From positions 62,001-126,000 of the forward strand of contig JAPJBO010000428.1 of assembly GCA_030068145.1 (NCBI GenBank): a DNA stretch of 64,000 bases, given 5' to 3'. How positions within the stretch are numbered: the first letter of the stretch is position 1; each line of letters begins with the position of its first letter. The stretch is from Diplonema papillatum (Eukaryota; Euglenozoa; Diplonemea; Diplonemida; Diplonemidae). The notes beneath the pieces were generated by a model, which worked only from the letters and a program-made list of their open reading frames with translations, had not been told where the DNA came from and did not search any database. Made by a program: the position numbers and the translations under genes. Positions 42,130-52,136 of this stretch are shown piece after piece.

Positions 42130-43170
42130 CACTTCAACCAAGGAGTGTCTCGCTCCCTTCCTTTCGACGGCAACACACGCAAACGACGCTCGTTGATGCT
42201 ATCGGGCGCCATGCACTCGAGCAAGCGAATCTGTGCCAACGTATTTCCTCCACTCCACCACAACACTACCACAACACAACATACCGCCACTTTATGGGAA
42301 CGAAAAAGGCGGCGGTTGTTGACAAAGGAAAATTAAGTAAACACCAGAAGAAGATACAAATCGCAACCATCGCAAGTTGTGTTCTCCCACTCTTTTTTTC
42401 TCTTTTTCTTTTAGACTCTTTTTTATCAGAAAAAGCCAGGGATTATCCTGCACGGTTAAAAAATTATTTCAGGGGATTAGTTTACGTTGCAGCAACGGTC
42501 TAAATCTGCAAACCCGGGTCGACGAGGGGAATATAAAAAAATCGTAGGAAAAACGCAAACCACAGCGTTTCCAGGAAAAAATCGATAGGTGGGAGGGTGG
42601 AATTTGCGCGAAGGCGCCGAAGGCGCCTAGACCTATATGATACAAGTCGCGGTTACTTGCTACCGACAAAGTTGCAGAGGTGTGTGGCTCCGCCCCGAGC
42701 CACCGAAACGAAAGCGCTGACCAAACCGCCTCCCCACAAACGGTCAATATCTGCAAACCCGTTGAACCTCTGAACTAATACCCTGATTATTTCACAAAAA
42801 AAAAAAGGTCGCAAGACACCAAACTGATCGTCCTTCGGGATCGACGGTAACACAAAAAAGAATATTCTCAAAACAGGCCGGTTTAAAAGGTTTTTTTAAC
42901 CACAGGAGTTTCTGGTGAAAACTTTTTTGTGCTTGCAAGGCCAGTGCCACGGAGGCTACAGGACCCGCAGGACCCACAGGTGGGGTCTACAACAAAGTGG
43001 CGAAGCAGCAACACGCCCACGAAGGTCGCATACCAGGATTTCAGGCCATTAGAGAAACCTCGCTCAACGTGGACAAAAAAAATCTTGCCGGCCATGTTAC
43101 AAAGTTTTTAACCATGATTTTCCCGAATTTCGGGGAATAGAATAACCCCTGGAAAAAGCCACAAAAAAGT
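42130..43170. other. intergenic DNA, nothing recognised
   Basis: A/T-rich and without a recognisable gene or long repeat. Confidence 0.5.
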
Positions 43171-43177
43171 CACCTAC

Positions 43178-43365
43178 TATGTGGACAATGGCCGAAACCA
43201 CCAATGACCAACGACCAAGGTACCCACCGATCCTCTTACCTCGTGTAACCACCACTCCTACGACACTCAGAGCACAAAGAATATCTTCCCTTCACGACGA
43301 AGGTCACCGGGAGACTTTAAAACCCCGGAGTTTCAAGCGAACTTTCACTCTAAAAAAAAAAAAAT
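43178..43365 (+). repeat. dispersed repeat, copy 2 (see 5636-5815)
   Basis: About 90% identical to 5636-5815; the tail GCGAACTTTCACTCTAAAA runs into an A-rich stretch. Confidence 0.8.
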
Positions 43366-43715
43366 CCGACTTTGCCAAATGTGAACGAGTTGTCATGAGA
43401 AGTGTATGTCTACGGATAATTAAGCAAGAGCCGGAGCTGGAGACAAAGCGTCAGAATGGGCCACCTGGCTGAATTTCTATTTGCAAAAGGGAGTAAACTG
43501 ATTGGTGAGAATGAATAGTCCTAGAGGAAGAAAATTTTAGTTTGAAAGGAGGAAATAAAAGGTCCACAAGGAAAACAAAGCAAGCAAATAAACAAACTCA
43601 TCAGACATCAGAACGACGTATATCGTCGACCGCACAAAAAAAACGCGCAAAGGACGGGGTGCTACGGCATGATTCGGCAACCGCTGCTAGACGGTGATAG
43701 ATAAGAACTCGATGC

Positions 43716-43957
43716 TAGACGAGGGCAGCAGGACACCTTGTCCAGGTGGGTAGCGTCACCTCCCCGATGCGAGCTGATTGCCGGATGGATGCGGGCAACT
43801 GCACCTTTGTACCACCGACACCCTCTGGGTGCTTCCAGGTTACGCGCAATCGGGGGTTTGAAACATGATGATTAATATCAAAAGCCCACACCACACGGCG
43901 TTGACTGTGGCTGGTCTTTGTAAGGGCTGCCTTGATGTTAGTTTGATCAAACTCACA
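43716..43957 (-). repeat. 240-bp dispersed repeat, inverted copy 2
   Basis: Reverse complement of 37307-37548 with scattered changes. The plus-strand repeat at 37307 lies inside the astacin intron. Confidence 0.8.
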
Positions 43958-44099
43958 CAAATCCATGGTAAAGAAAGAAAGCCCAAAATACCGTCACTAA
44001 AAGGCATAAAAAGATTGCTGAAAGTATATGATGTTGTCGACAACGAAAAGCAAAAGAATACGCCAAAACTACGCATTTCTTCTCGTTGTTTGTTTGTTT

Positions 44100-44335
44100 G
44101 TTTTTCGTATAAGCACCTGCTTTGTCGGAAATGCTTGAGGAGACTGCCAGTTGCGATAGATCAAAGGAGGTAAATGTGCTGTAGCCCACACGAAAAAAGA
44201 CAGGTAAAGCTGGGTTTAGTAGCATAAGGGCGTAAGCTTTCAACAAAAAAAGACCCACTTTGTAGTTGTATTGTTTTCTCCCCCTCTAGCCTCCTTCGAA
44301 ATGAGCACAAGGCAGTCCCTCGAGTATTTCCTCTG
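44100..44335 (+). repeat. AAGCACC dispersed repeat
   Basis: Matches 62035-62245 over about 200 bp (CACCTGCTTTG.CGGAAATG, CTGGGTTTAGTAG, AGACCCACTTTGTAGT, CTCCTTCGAA.TGAGCACAAG) and 25070-25215 over its first half. Confidence 0.8.
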
Positions 44336-44578
44336 CCGTCCAACGCTTTCCTGGACCCAATGGGCGGGTGTAAACGAACGGGCAAAAAAGAAATTGAATC
44401 ATGATCAGCCTCCCTCGCAGCTCCGCCATCGCTCCGCTTTGGCAACCGCAGAACCATCGCAGTAGATCAGCAGCTATTGTAAGCAAACTAGTACAAACAA
44501 CTCAATGAACGCCGTCACAGCCAACTGACTGCAGCGAATATAGCCGGAAACACAAACAGGCAACAAAGACACACGTAC

Positions 44579-44645
44579 AAGCACACGTACTGCCACTACA
44601 GCAGATACGATCCGCGCACTAACATACTATACCTTAAAGAAACCT
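44579..44645 (+). repeat. dispersed copy of the lipase A cassette tail
   Basis: ACAAGCACACGTACTGCCAC, then TACAGCAGATACGATCCGCG and TATACCTTAAAGAAA, corresponding to the non-lipase tail of the 449/459-bp units at 13.3-15.9 kb. Confidence 0.8.
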
Positions 44646-44802
44646 TTACGACAATGGTCACCCGGAGAGTATAAAACCCCGGATCCCCGGAGCGAACTTG
44701 CACTCTAAAAAGACAACCTCCATCCGACACACGAAACCGGGTCAATCCCTTCTGGGATTTTTTGACAATCCGGGGGAATGCGCCGCGGTGTCTCACCAAA
44801 AC

Positions 44803-46127
44803 CAGTGGCCGAGCTTATGCATGTAAACTCGGCCAGCTGACCGAGCTTGCACTTTAAACCAGAAAAAACTCGGTCAGGCAAAAAAAAAAAAAAAAAAAAC
44901 TATGATTTTGAATTTTTGGGGAGGTTTTTTTGGGTGGGAGCTGGAGGGCGACCCTCTCAGCCCTGTTGGGTCTGGCTGACAACTTTGGCTCCTTTTGCAA
45001 ATTCACAAATTTATTTGAATCCTTCATGGCCTTCCACACAACAACTGCTCAACCGTACTTGATGGAGCCTGACAGGGACAGGTGTCCCAGGATTCCCTTT
45101 CCTCGATTGCTGACCATTACATGTCAGTCGGACCAGGCATCACAGACAAATATACCTGTCCAGATTTTGAAGCGCCGGCAGTGCATCCGCCAAAGTGGAT
45201 CCAAGCACACAAAACTTCCATCATATCTGAGTGTGCAAGCGTTTGTGCCGAGATTCGTCAGTTGGGTCTCTCGGATCTCAACACTGTGATTCAGCGCTTC
45301 ACAACAGGGAACCTGTCCGTGAAGTACCCGGCAACCTGCAAACTTCTCCAGCTTGCCTCCATCCTTCCTCTGGGATCCGCATCAGTGGAGCGCTTGTTTT
45401 CCAAACTTCGGTTGGTGTCGACAAGGTTGCGCAAGCTGGCTGCTGACAATCTGGCAACTGTTCTTTTCGTTGGCGTGGAGTGTAAAATGGGGGCACGAGG
45501 CATTGACGAAGAGACACTGGCAAAATACATTGCAAAATTCTGTGCAAACCCAAGGAGGCTGCACTACGCGTCGCTGGAGGAATAATTGGCTTGTCGCAAT
45601 GCTGTGCAGCACTGGAGATCGACAGCAAGAGCAGCCCCTCAACAAGCCAGCAAGGCAACACAAGTTGATGCTGCAGATTTGGTTCTCAATCTGGTGTTTT
45701 AGCAGATTTATGTCACATTTGGTGTCCGTCTTTTGCTTCCTCTTTGTGACCCAGTATCGGAACCAGTAAAAACAAACTTGCATGTAACTCTAAAATTCGC
45801 TTACTTGACAAAGAAAGCTCGGCCCCTCTTTTAAAGACCCCTGACCGAGATTTTTTTCAACCTCTTTTTCGGATCTTGCCAGCCTAGTTCAACACCGGCA
45901 GGCAGAACCGGCGCTCCGAAGCCACACTTCCGCATGAAGCACTGTGGCAGGGCGTCTTGCGGTCTGAGACGGGTTGATGCACACCGTAAACAGAGCAGCG
46001 TGTGCAGCTACTGCCAGCTGCTGTGGGAAGCGTTGCTGGTAACGTTGCTTGCTAATTTTAGACTACCACTGCTGACCGACTTTGACCGAGTTTGGCCAAA
46101 ACCTCGCCAGGTCAAGCTCGGCCCCTG
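44803..46127 (+). mobile_element. hAT transposon, internally deleted, with exact 8-bp TSD
   Basis: Ends CAGTGGCCGAGCTT and (inverted) CAGGGGCCGAGCTT. ACCAAAAC directly flanks both ends (44795-44802 and 46128-46135), the 8-bp duplication typical of hAT. Subterminal repeats of CTCGGTCAG/GGCCGAGC type lie at 44803-44875 and 45815-46127. At 1325 bp it is too short for a full transposase, so it depends on another copy. Confidence 0.93.
45046..45585 (+). pseudogene. hAT transposase C-terminal (dimerisation) fragment
   Basis: Open frame with the hAT dimerisation signature: KYPATCKLLQLASILPLGSA, then SVERLFSKLRL and RLRKLAADNLATVLFVG. The BED finger and the catalytic DDE core upstream are absent, so this is the 3' part of a deleted element. 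It lies in the correct orientation within the TIRs. Confidence 0.9.
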
Positions 46128-46391
46128 ACCAAAACCAACTTTTTCACTGCAACAAAAATTCTCTTAGTGTCGCTGGGAATCGGACATCAAACCCAGAGCA
46201 GGACAACACAGCCAGTAAACCAGGAGGAGGGGGTTGGGCTACTCGAAAACCAAAATACCCACCCTCCCTTCCCCCCGGGCTTCCTTTTTACCCCTGCAAA
46301 CTCGTGAATAGGCGCTACGGGAGTATCTGGCAACCGCTGCTTAACAACCCCCGGACGCAACAAGAAGAAGAGGCCCTCCTCACCCACCCAG

Positions 46392-46829
46392 GTGGGCGTA
46401 CAACGGGAAACGCCAGTAGGAAAGCGAGCGGCGCGAGCGCCGCTCGCGGCAACGAAAAAGGAGACGGCGACGACCGGACGGGCGACCAAGAGGCCGCCAC
46501 CAACGCCAGGAACCAGCGAACGACCAGCGCTGAAGAAGAGGGTGCTCGGCACCCCGAAGGAAGGCCCGATCGCCGGCCGCAAGCGGAAGAAGACGAAGGC
46601 GACCACACCCGACTCAGGGGTGCATCGAAGGAAGAAGAAGGTACCGAGGGCAAGCAGCTCTCAGAAACGACCGGGGACCACGGGCACCAATGCCCTCGAA
46701 AGTGGAAAACGGGCACACGTGCCCGCTCTCGTACTCGCCGACTCAGTCTCTGGAATCGCAAGAAAGCCAAACCCCGCTAGCTCCACAAATGCTGACGACG
46801 CAATGGCAGGTGACGACGTCATCCGATAA
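46392..46829 (+). other. basic low-complexity open frame, unrecognised
   Basis: About 145 codons rich in Lys, Arg, Thr and Pro (for example KRKKTKATTPD). An overlapping frame (46082-46780) is also open. It could be a decayed gag-like or nuclear protein, or chance in a stop-poor region. It is followed at 46846-46930 by the repeat also seen at 54455-54530 and 63890-63990. Confidence 0.25.
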
Positions 46830-46845
46830 CCTGACTTTCAAGGTA

Positions 46846-46930
46846 GTGCATGCTAATCCATGTGGTTCGTGTACTTAAAAGAACTCAATGCTTAGCAGTG
46901 CTCACGTGGGCGGTGTCTTCGGACAGCACC
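46846..46930 (+). repeat. dispersed repeat (CATGTGGTTCGTGTACTT family)
   Basis: GCATGCTAATCCATGTGGTT, CGTGTACTTAAAAGAACTCA and ATGCTTAGCAGTGCTCACGT. Related: 54455-54530 (plus) and 63890-63950 (minus). Confidence 0.75.
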
Positions 46931-47637
46931 TCGTGATGTTCGCATCACAAAACAAAGAAGACAGTAAAATGGTCGTTGCCTGGTCGGGTTTCGCTCGCGA
47001 CCGTTTCCTGAACAATCCTTCACTAAATCCGCGGTTAAATAACCTGGCCTCAGTGGTGCAAGCACCACGCGCTCTTCAAACCCAAGAAACATTTTCCCCC
47101 CTGTGACCTCGACCTTTTGGGCCGAGGTAAATGCCCCAACGCTCCTGCAAGTTTTCCCTCGCTCCCTCTCTCTTTCTCTTGCTCATTATTGTGATTCCCA
47201 AACGATCTGACATGAAGCGCTTTGTTCTCCAATGTTTCCCTCCTTGTTTATCCCTGCTCGTAGCCGCCGATGAAAGATTCTCAGGCTGTGCAGTCTTCCG
47301 AAAATCTCAGTGCAAATCTCAGACTGTGCGGTTTCCTCGAAAATTGGGGGTTTTTGGTCTGCACAATCTGGGATTTTGCCCTTTAAGAAGTTTGACTCAC
47401 ACTACCGAGCCTCAATGGTCAACCGGTGACCTACAACAGCATACTTCCAAACCACAACCACAATAAACGCTAGCAATTCGAGTTTTGAGTTTGAAAATCT
47501 CAGATAGATGCTGTCGTCTGCACTATCTGAGATTTTAGAGAGAAGAACAAGCGTTTCAAGCGAACTGTTTCACACTGGAAAAGAAGAGCGTGCATCTCTG
47601 GTTTGCCCGAAGACCCATCCCAACCCCCCCCCTAGGG

Positions 47638-48083
47638 CAGTGATGTTATCAAACGTTTGCAAACGTACGTTTGACAAGATTTATCAAACGCAAACGTTTG
47701 ACAAACGTGCAAACGTGACGTTTGCCAATCGATGGACCGGGTCTGTACACAGTACACGACCCTTGATAGCACTTGTCCACGTGGCTGCAGGCGGACACGA
47801 CGAAAATAAGGGAACAAGACATCCTTCTGGTTCTCCTTGGGCGTGCACAGGGAGATACAGGGAGATACTAGCCTTCAGCAAGTGTTTCCTCCCACTTTCT
47901 GGGGCCCCGGGCATGAAGATCTTGCCCTTGTGGCTCGAGTGTTCACACGCCGACCCCACACTCGGATCCCCACTGCAGGAGCAGCCAGCGCCTCACTCAC
48001 GTTTGATACACGTTTGACATGAATTTCGCAAACGCAAAACGTTTGTCAAACGTTCAAACGTTCAACGTTTGCCCTGATCACTG
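47638..48083. mobile_element. non-autonomous TIR element with AAACGTTTG subterminal repeats
   Basis: Both ends start CAGTGAT when read inward. The outer roughly 90 bp on each side are packed with AAACGTTTG/CAAACGT words in inverted arrangement. The ends and the subterminal repeat density fit hAT MITEs, but the flanks (CCCTAGGG and a C-run) do not show an 8-bp duplication, so the superfamily is a guess. Confidence 0.65.
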
Positions 48084-48344
48084 CCGCCCCCCCCCCCCCC
48101 CCCCCCCCGACAATATGCCACTCCACAACCCAACTCTATTTAGTTAGCACGGTGGACCGGTCATGTGCTGGGATTGGGGTCATTGCCCGCACAAAAAATT
48201 TGACCGCAACGGTGCAATGTTTCCCGGCAGACTTTCTCATGCGTGTGGCCAAAAGAGCTGACCTTAAGTATGAGCGACAATGGCCACCTTTAAAAAGGAA
48301 CGCATTGTAACGACGGCTGGTCGTGGTCAGTACCGCACCCCTCT

Positions 48345-49310
48345 AACCGCAAGAATATGACCGCCACGTTATGTTTGCTTTGTTGTTCTTGGTCATTTTG
48401 ACCGCAATAATATGACCGCCACGTTGTGTTTGCTTGTTGTTCCTGGTCATTTTGACCGCAAGAATATGACCGCCACGTTGTGTTAGCTTGTTGTTCCTGG
48501 TCATTTTGACCGCAAGAATATGACCGCCACGTTATGTTTGCTTGTTGTTCTTAGTCATTTTGACCGCAAGAATATGACCGCCACGTTATGTTTGCTTGTT
48601 ATTCTTAGTCATTTTGACCGCAATAATATGACCGCCACGTTGTGTTTGCTTTGTTGTTCTTGGTCATTTTGACCGCAATAATATGACCGCCACGTTATGT
48701 TTGCTTGTTGTTCTTGGTCATTTTGACCGCAATAATATGACCGCCACGTTGTGTTTGCTTGTTGTTCCTGGTCATTTTGACCGCAAGAATATGACCGCCA
48801 CGTTGTGTTTGCTTGTTGTTCCTGGTCATTTTGACCGCAAGAATATGACCGCCACGTTATGTTTGCTTGTTGTTCTTAGTCATTTTGACCGCAAGAATAT
48901 GACCGCCACGTTGTGTTTGCTTGTTGTTCTTAGTCATTTTGACCGCTATAATATAACCGCCACGTTGTGTTTGCTTGTTGTTCCTGGTCATTTTGACCGC
49001 AAGAATATGACCGCCACGTTGTGTTTGCTTGTTGTTCTTGGTCATTTTGACCGCAAGAATATGACCGCCACGTTATGTTTGCTTGTTGTTCTTAGTCATT
49101 TTGACCGCAAGAATATGACCGCCACGTTATGTTTGCTTGTTATTCTTAGTCATTTTGACCGCAATAATATGACCGCCACGTTATGTTTGCTTGTTGTTCT
49201 TGGTCATTTTGACCGCAATAATATGACCGCCACGTTATGTTTGCTTGTTGTTCTTAGTCATTTTGACCGCAATAATATGACCGCCACGTTATGTTTGCTG
49301 GTTCTTGTAC
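48345..49310 (+). repeat. 54-bp satellite
   Basis: About 18 units of GTCATTTTGACCGCAAGAAT, ATGACCGCCACGTTATGTTT and GCTTGTTGTTCTTG. The unit is a multiple of three, giving a repetitive 18-residue open frame (48683-49393); no unique domain supports a gene. Confidence 0.92.
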
Positions 49311-49449
49311 TTGCAGTCGGGAAAATGACCGGTTCCACTGTGTCAAACGTGAACAGACGAAAACCCGGAGACTCTAACAATCCTGGAATCTGAAAGCGAA
49401 CTGAACTCTGAACTCTGAAAAAGCTCTTCTCCCTTCATTAAGTTGCTTC

Positions 49450-49525
49450 GGGAGAAAAAATGAGGACCAGAAACTCCCAGGAGAGGTGGTCCCTGTACTC
49501 GAACTCGTCTCTCTCTCTCTCTGAA
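49450..49525 (+). repeat. retroelement-like 3' end with CT tail, copy 4
   Basis: GACCAGAAACTCCCAGGAGA, GGTGGTCCCTGTACTCGAAC and (CT)n. Confidence 0.7.
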
Positions 49526-49859
49526 CTTCCTTACCTCGGGCTTATTTGGACCAGCCGCGTTGCTGCCCTCAAACCTCGCACTCGTGTGCTTGCTAACCAG
49601 AAAGGTAAAACCAAGCTAGACCACTAAACTGCACTACTTGTGCCACAAGATACACCCCGGACTCCCACTCCATTGCGGGAGTGGTTTTGCGGTCGTTTGT
49701 GCGGTCGGCCTCACCCCCTCAATGCGGGAGCGGCACTTCCCTCAATGCCAGTGGCACTCCCGCACTTTTTCACTTCGAGATCTCATTCTCTTGCATCGGG
49801 CCGTGCCGTTAACCGCAGTAGGTCTCCTGGGCTAAAAGCCTCTGGCCGACAGAACAATG

Positions 49860-50227
49860 TCCTGCTGCTGTACTGGGATCAGTCTGCGTACACTCTCATG
49901 GCTGGCAGTCAGTCGTGAGACTGACGCGTCTGATTCAGCTGCTGGGATCAGTCTGCGTACACTTTTTGTGAGACTGACAGATCTACACGCGCAGTGATTC
50001 AGCTGTTGTATGAGAGCAGCCTGCGTACACACTCATGGCTGGCAGTCAGTCGTGAGACTGACAGATCAACACGCGTCTGATTCAGCTGTTGGAAGCAGCC
50101 TGCGTACACTCTCATTGCTGGCAGTCAGTCGTGAGACTGACAGATCTACACGCGCTGTGATTCAGCTGTTGTATGAGAGCAGCCTCCGTACACTCTCATG
50201 GCTGGCAGTCAGTTGTGAGACTGACGA
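49860..50227 (+). repeat. tandem repeat of GGCTGGCAGTCAGTCGTGAG units
   Basis: About five irregular units of 55-90 bp containing CTGCGTACACTCTCATGGCT, GGCAGTCAGTCGTGAGACTG and ACACGCG.GATTCAGCTG. Confidence 0.85.
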
Positions 50228-50244
50228 GGTACGGGAAGTCGGCA

Positions 50245-50300
50245 AACTGGATCCGTAACTTCGGGAAAGGATTGGTGGGACGGTGGACCGCGACGGTCGG
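50245..50300 (+). rRNA. possible short 28S rRNA fragment
   Basis: GATCCGTAACTTCGGGAAAG followed by GATTGG resembles the conserved LSU block (GTAACTTCGGGAWAAGGATTGG) with one base missing. Only about 25-30 bp are convincing. Confidence 0.4.
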
Positions 50301-50419
50301 GCGCGCTGAGGCGGGTGTTGGCGGATCGAGCGTCAGCGAGGGATTTCTCCGACGTCTTCGGCGGGGGGGGGGTGGATCTGTCGGTCAAGCACGAAACACA
50401 AAGACCGCAGGAGCACCAA

Positions 50420-50475
50420 GCTAGTGTGATGGACCTTTCTTCGGAGGGGCTCACGCACTCAAAGATCGACATATA
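50420..50475 (+). repeat. short dispersed repeat (matches 63078-63140)
   Basis: GTGATGGACCTTTCTTCGGA, then GGGGCTCACGCACTCAAAGA, against a close copy at 63088. Confidence 0.7.
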
Positions 50476-50689
50476 CGCAGGAGCACCAAGCAATTCCCTT
50501 CCCGAAAAGCTGTATTGTGCGGGCGGCTTCATTTTGCAGAGAGACTCGTGTTCTTCATACGGCAGCTGGTATCGGGACCTGTACACCCCGGGCTTCAGCA
50601 CATATACCAGTGCGGCCCCTGTTTTTTTCCGTGCACATCCACAAGACACCCTACTACACGAAAAAAGTGCAGTTTTCCCGGATCGTTAA

Positions 50690-51295
50690 CCCTGTCACAC
50701 TAGCTGCTAGTGGATGGTGAGTTGTGTGTACACACCCACGAGTATGGTATAGTGGATACCAACAGCATACCACGATACCACACTAGCTGCTAGTGGATGG
50801 TGGGTTGTGTGTACACACCCACGAGTATGGTATAGTGGATATCAACAGCATACCACGATACCACACTAGCTGCTAGTGGATGGTGGGTTGTGTGTACACA
50901 CCCACGAGTATGGTATAGTGGATACCAACAGCATACCACGATACCACACTAGCTGCTAGTGGATGGTGGGTTGTGTGTACACACCCACGAGTATGGTATA
51001 GTGGATACCAACAGCATACCACGATACCACACTAGCTGCTAGTGGATGGTGGGTTGTGTGTACACACCCACGAGTATGGTATAGTGGATACCAACAGCAT
51101 ACCACGATACCACACTAGCTGCTAGTGGATGGTGGGTTGTGTGTACACACCCACGAGTATGGTATAGTGGATACCAACAGCATACCACGATACCACACTA
51201 GCTGCTAGTGGATGGTGGGTTGTGTGTACACACCCGAGTATGGTGTAGTGGATACCACCACGTACCACGATACAAACACCCACGAATATGGTACC
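50690..51295. repeat. 83-bp satellite, orientation 2
   Basis: Seven near-identical units of TAGCTGCTAGTGGATGGTGG, GTTGTGTGTACACACCCACG, AGTATGGTATAGTGGATACC and AACAGCATACCACGATACCA. Reverse orientation of the array at 33720-34600 and more homogeneous. Confidence 0.92.
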
Positions 51296-51450
51296 ACCCG
51301 CGTGAAGGGTCAACCCTTCCTGCAAAAAGAGACCACGCCGGATCAAGCCTGTGCCTCTGCGTCGTCGACGCACACAAGCCAAGAAGAAGACAAGAGAAAC
51401 CGTACACCGCGAGAGCAGGAGAAAGTAGAAAAGGGAAACTAGAGTTTTCG

Positions 51451-51560
51451 TTGACCGCGCTACCCTGAGCCCAAATCCTGGACGTGGCAAATTTGGCAAA
51501 TGATCATGATCAGAAGGTCCTACTTGGGCGGTTCAGTTACCTCACACATTGCATTGTGGC
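51451..51560 (+). repeat. direct repeat flanking the reverse-transcriptase nest, left
   Basis: TTGACCGCGCTACCCTGAGC, CCAAATCCTGGACGTGG, AGAAGGTCCTACTTGGGCGG and CTCACACATTGC. Same orientation as 55060-55155. Confidence 0.85.
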
Positions 51561-51606
51561 TAAAGAAATAATAGAAAACGCACATTGCCATGTTTCAGCC
51601 CCCGCC

Positions 51607-51840
51607 TTAGCATTGGCGCACGCGCGCATTGCACGCGTCGTTCATACCAATGCCGAAGTAACGCGAAATACCCGCGTCCAACGGGAACTGGTAAAAAGTA
51701 CGACTTGCCGTCGCACTGTGCATCGCGTACCGGCGGCGCTTACCTCGGCTACGAGTTGTTGCATCCTCGGCAGGGTCCATCGGCGGCGGCCGATCCATCG
51801 CAGTAAGTATGGCGTTGACCACGAGGCGACGTCTTCCCGT
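51607..51840 (-). pseudogene. antisense reverse-transcriptase fragment (palm part)
   Basis: On the minus strand it encodes FYQFPLDAGISRYFGIGM and, upstream, an RLVVNA-like stretch, matching the plus-strand element (FYQFPVDASISRYFGIGM, DGRTARLVLDARPLND). Frame breaks are present. It joins exactly to 54572-54710 if the insert 51847-54565 is removed. Confidence 0.85.
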
Positions 51841-51914
51841 CCTTCTAGAACGTAGTCTATTCATGAAAACCAGCTACATAATACGTAATATTACTAATTG
51901 TTATTAGACCTACC

Positions 51915-52136
<222 letters not shown>

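Noticed and set aside
42930..43110. Collagen-like GPAGPVASVA frame
   Set aside because: Too short and only two repeats; no support as a gene.
48683..49393. 236-codon frame of repeated MTATLCLLVVLSHFDRKN
   Set aside because: Product of a 54-bp satellite; no unique start or domain.
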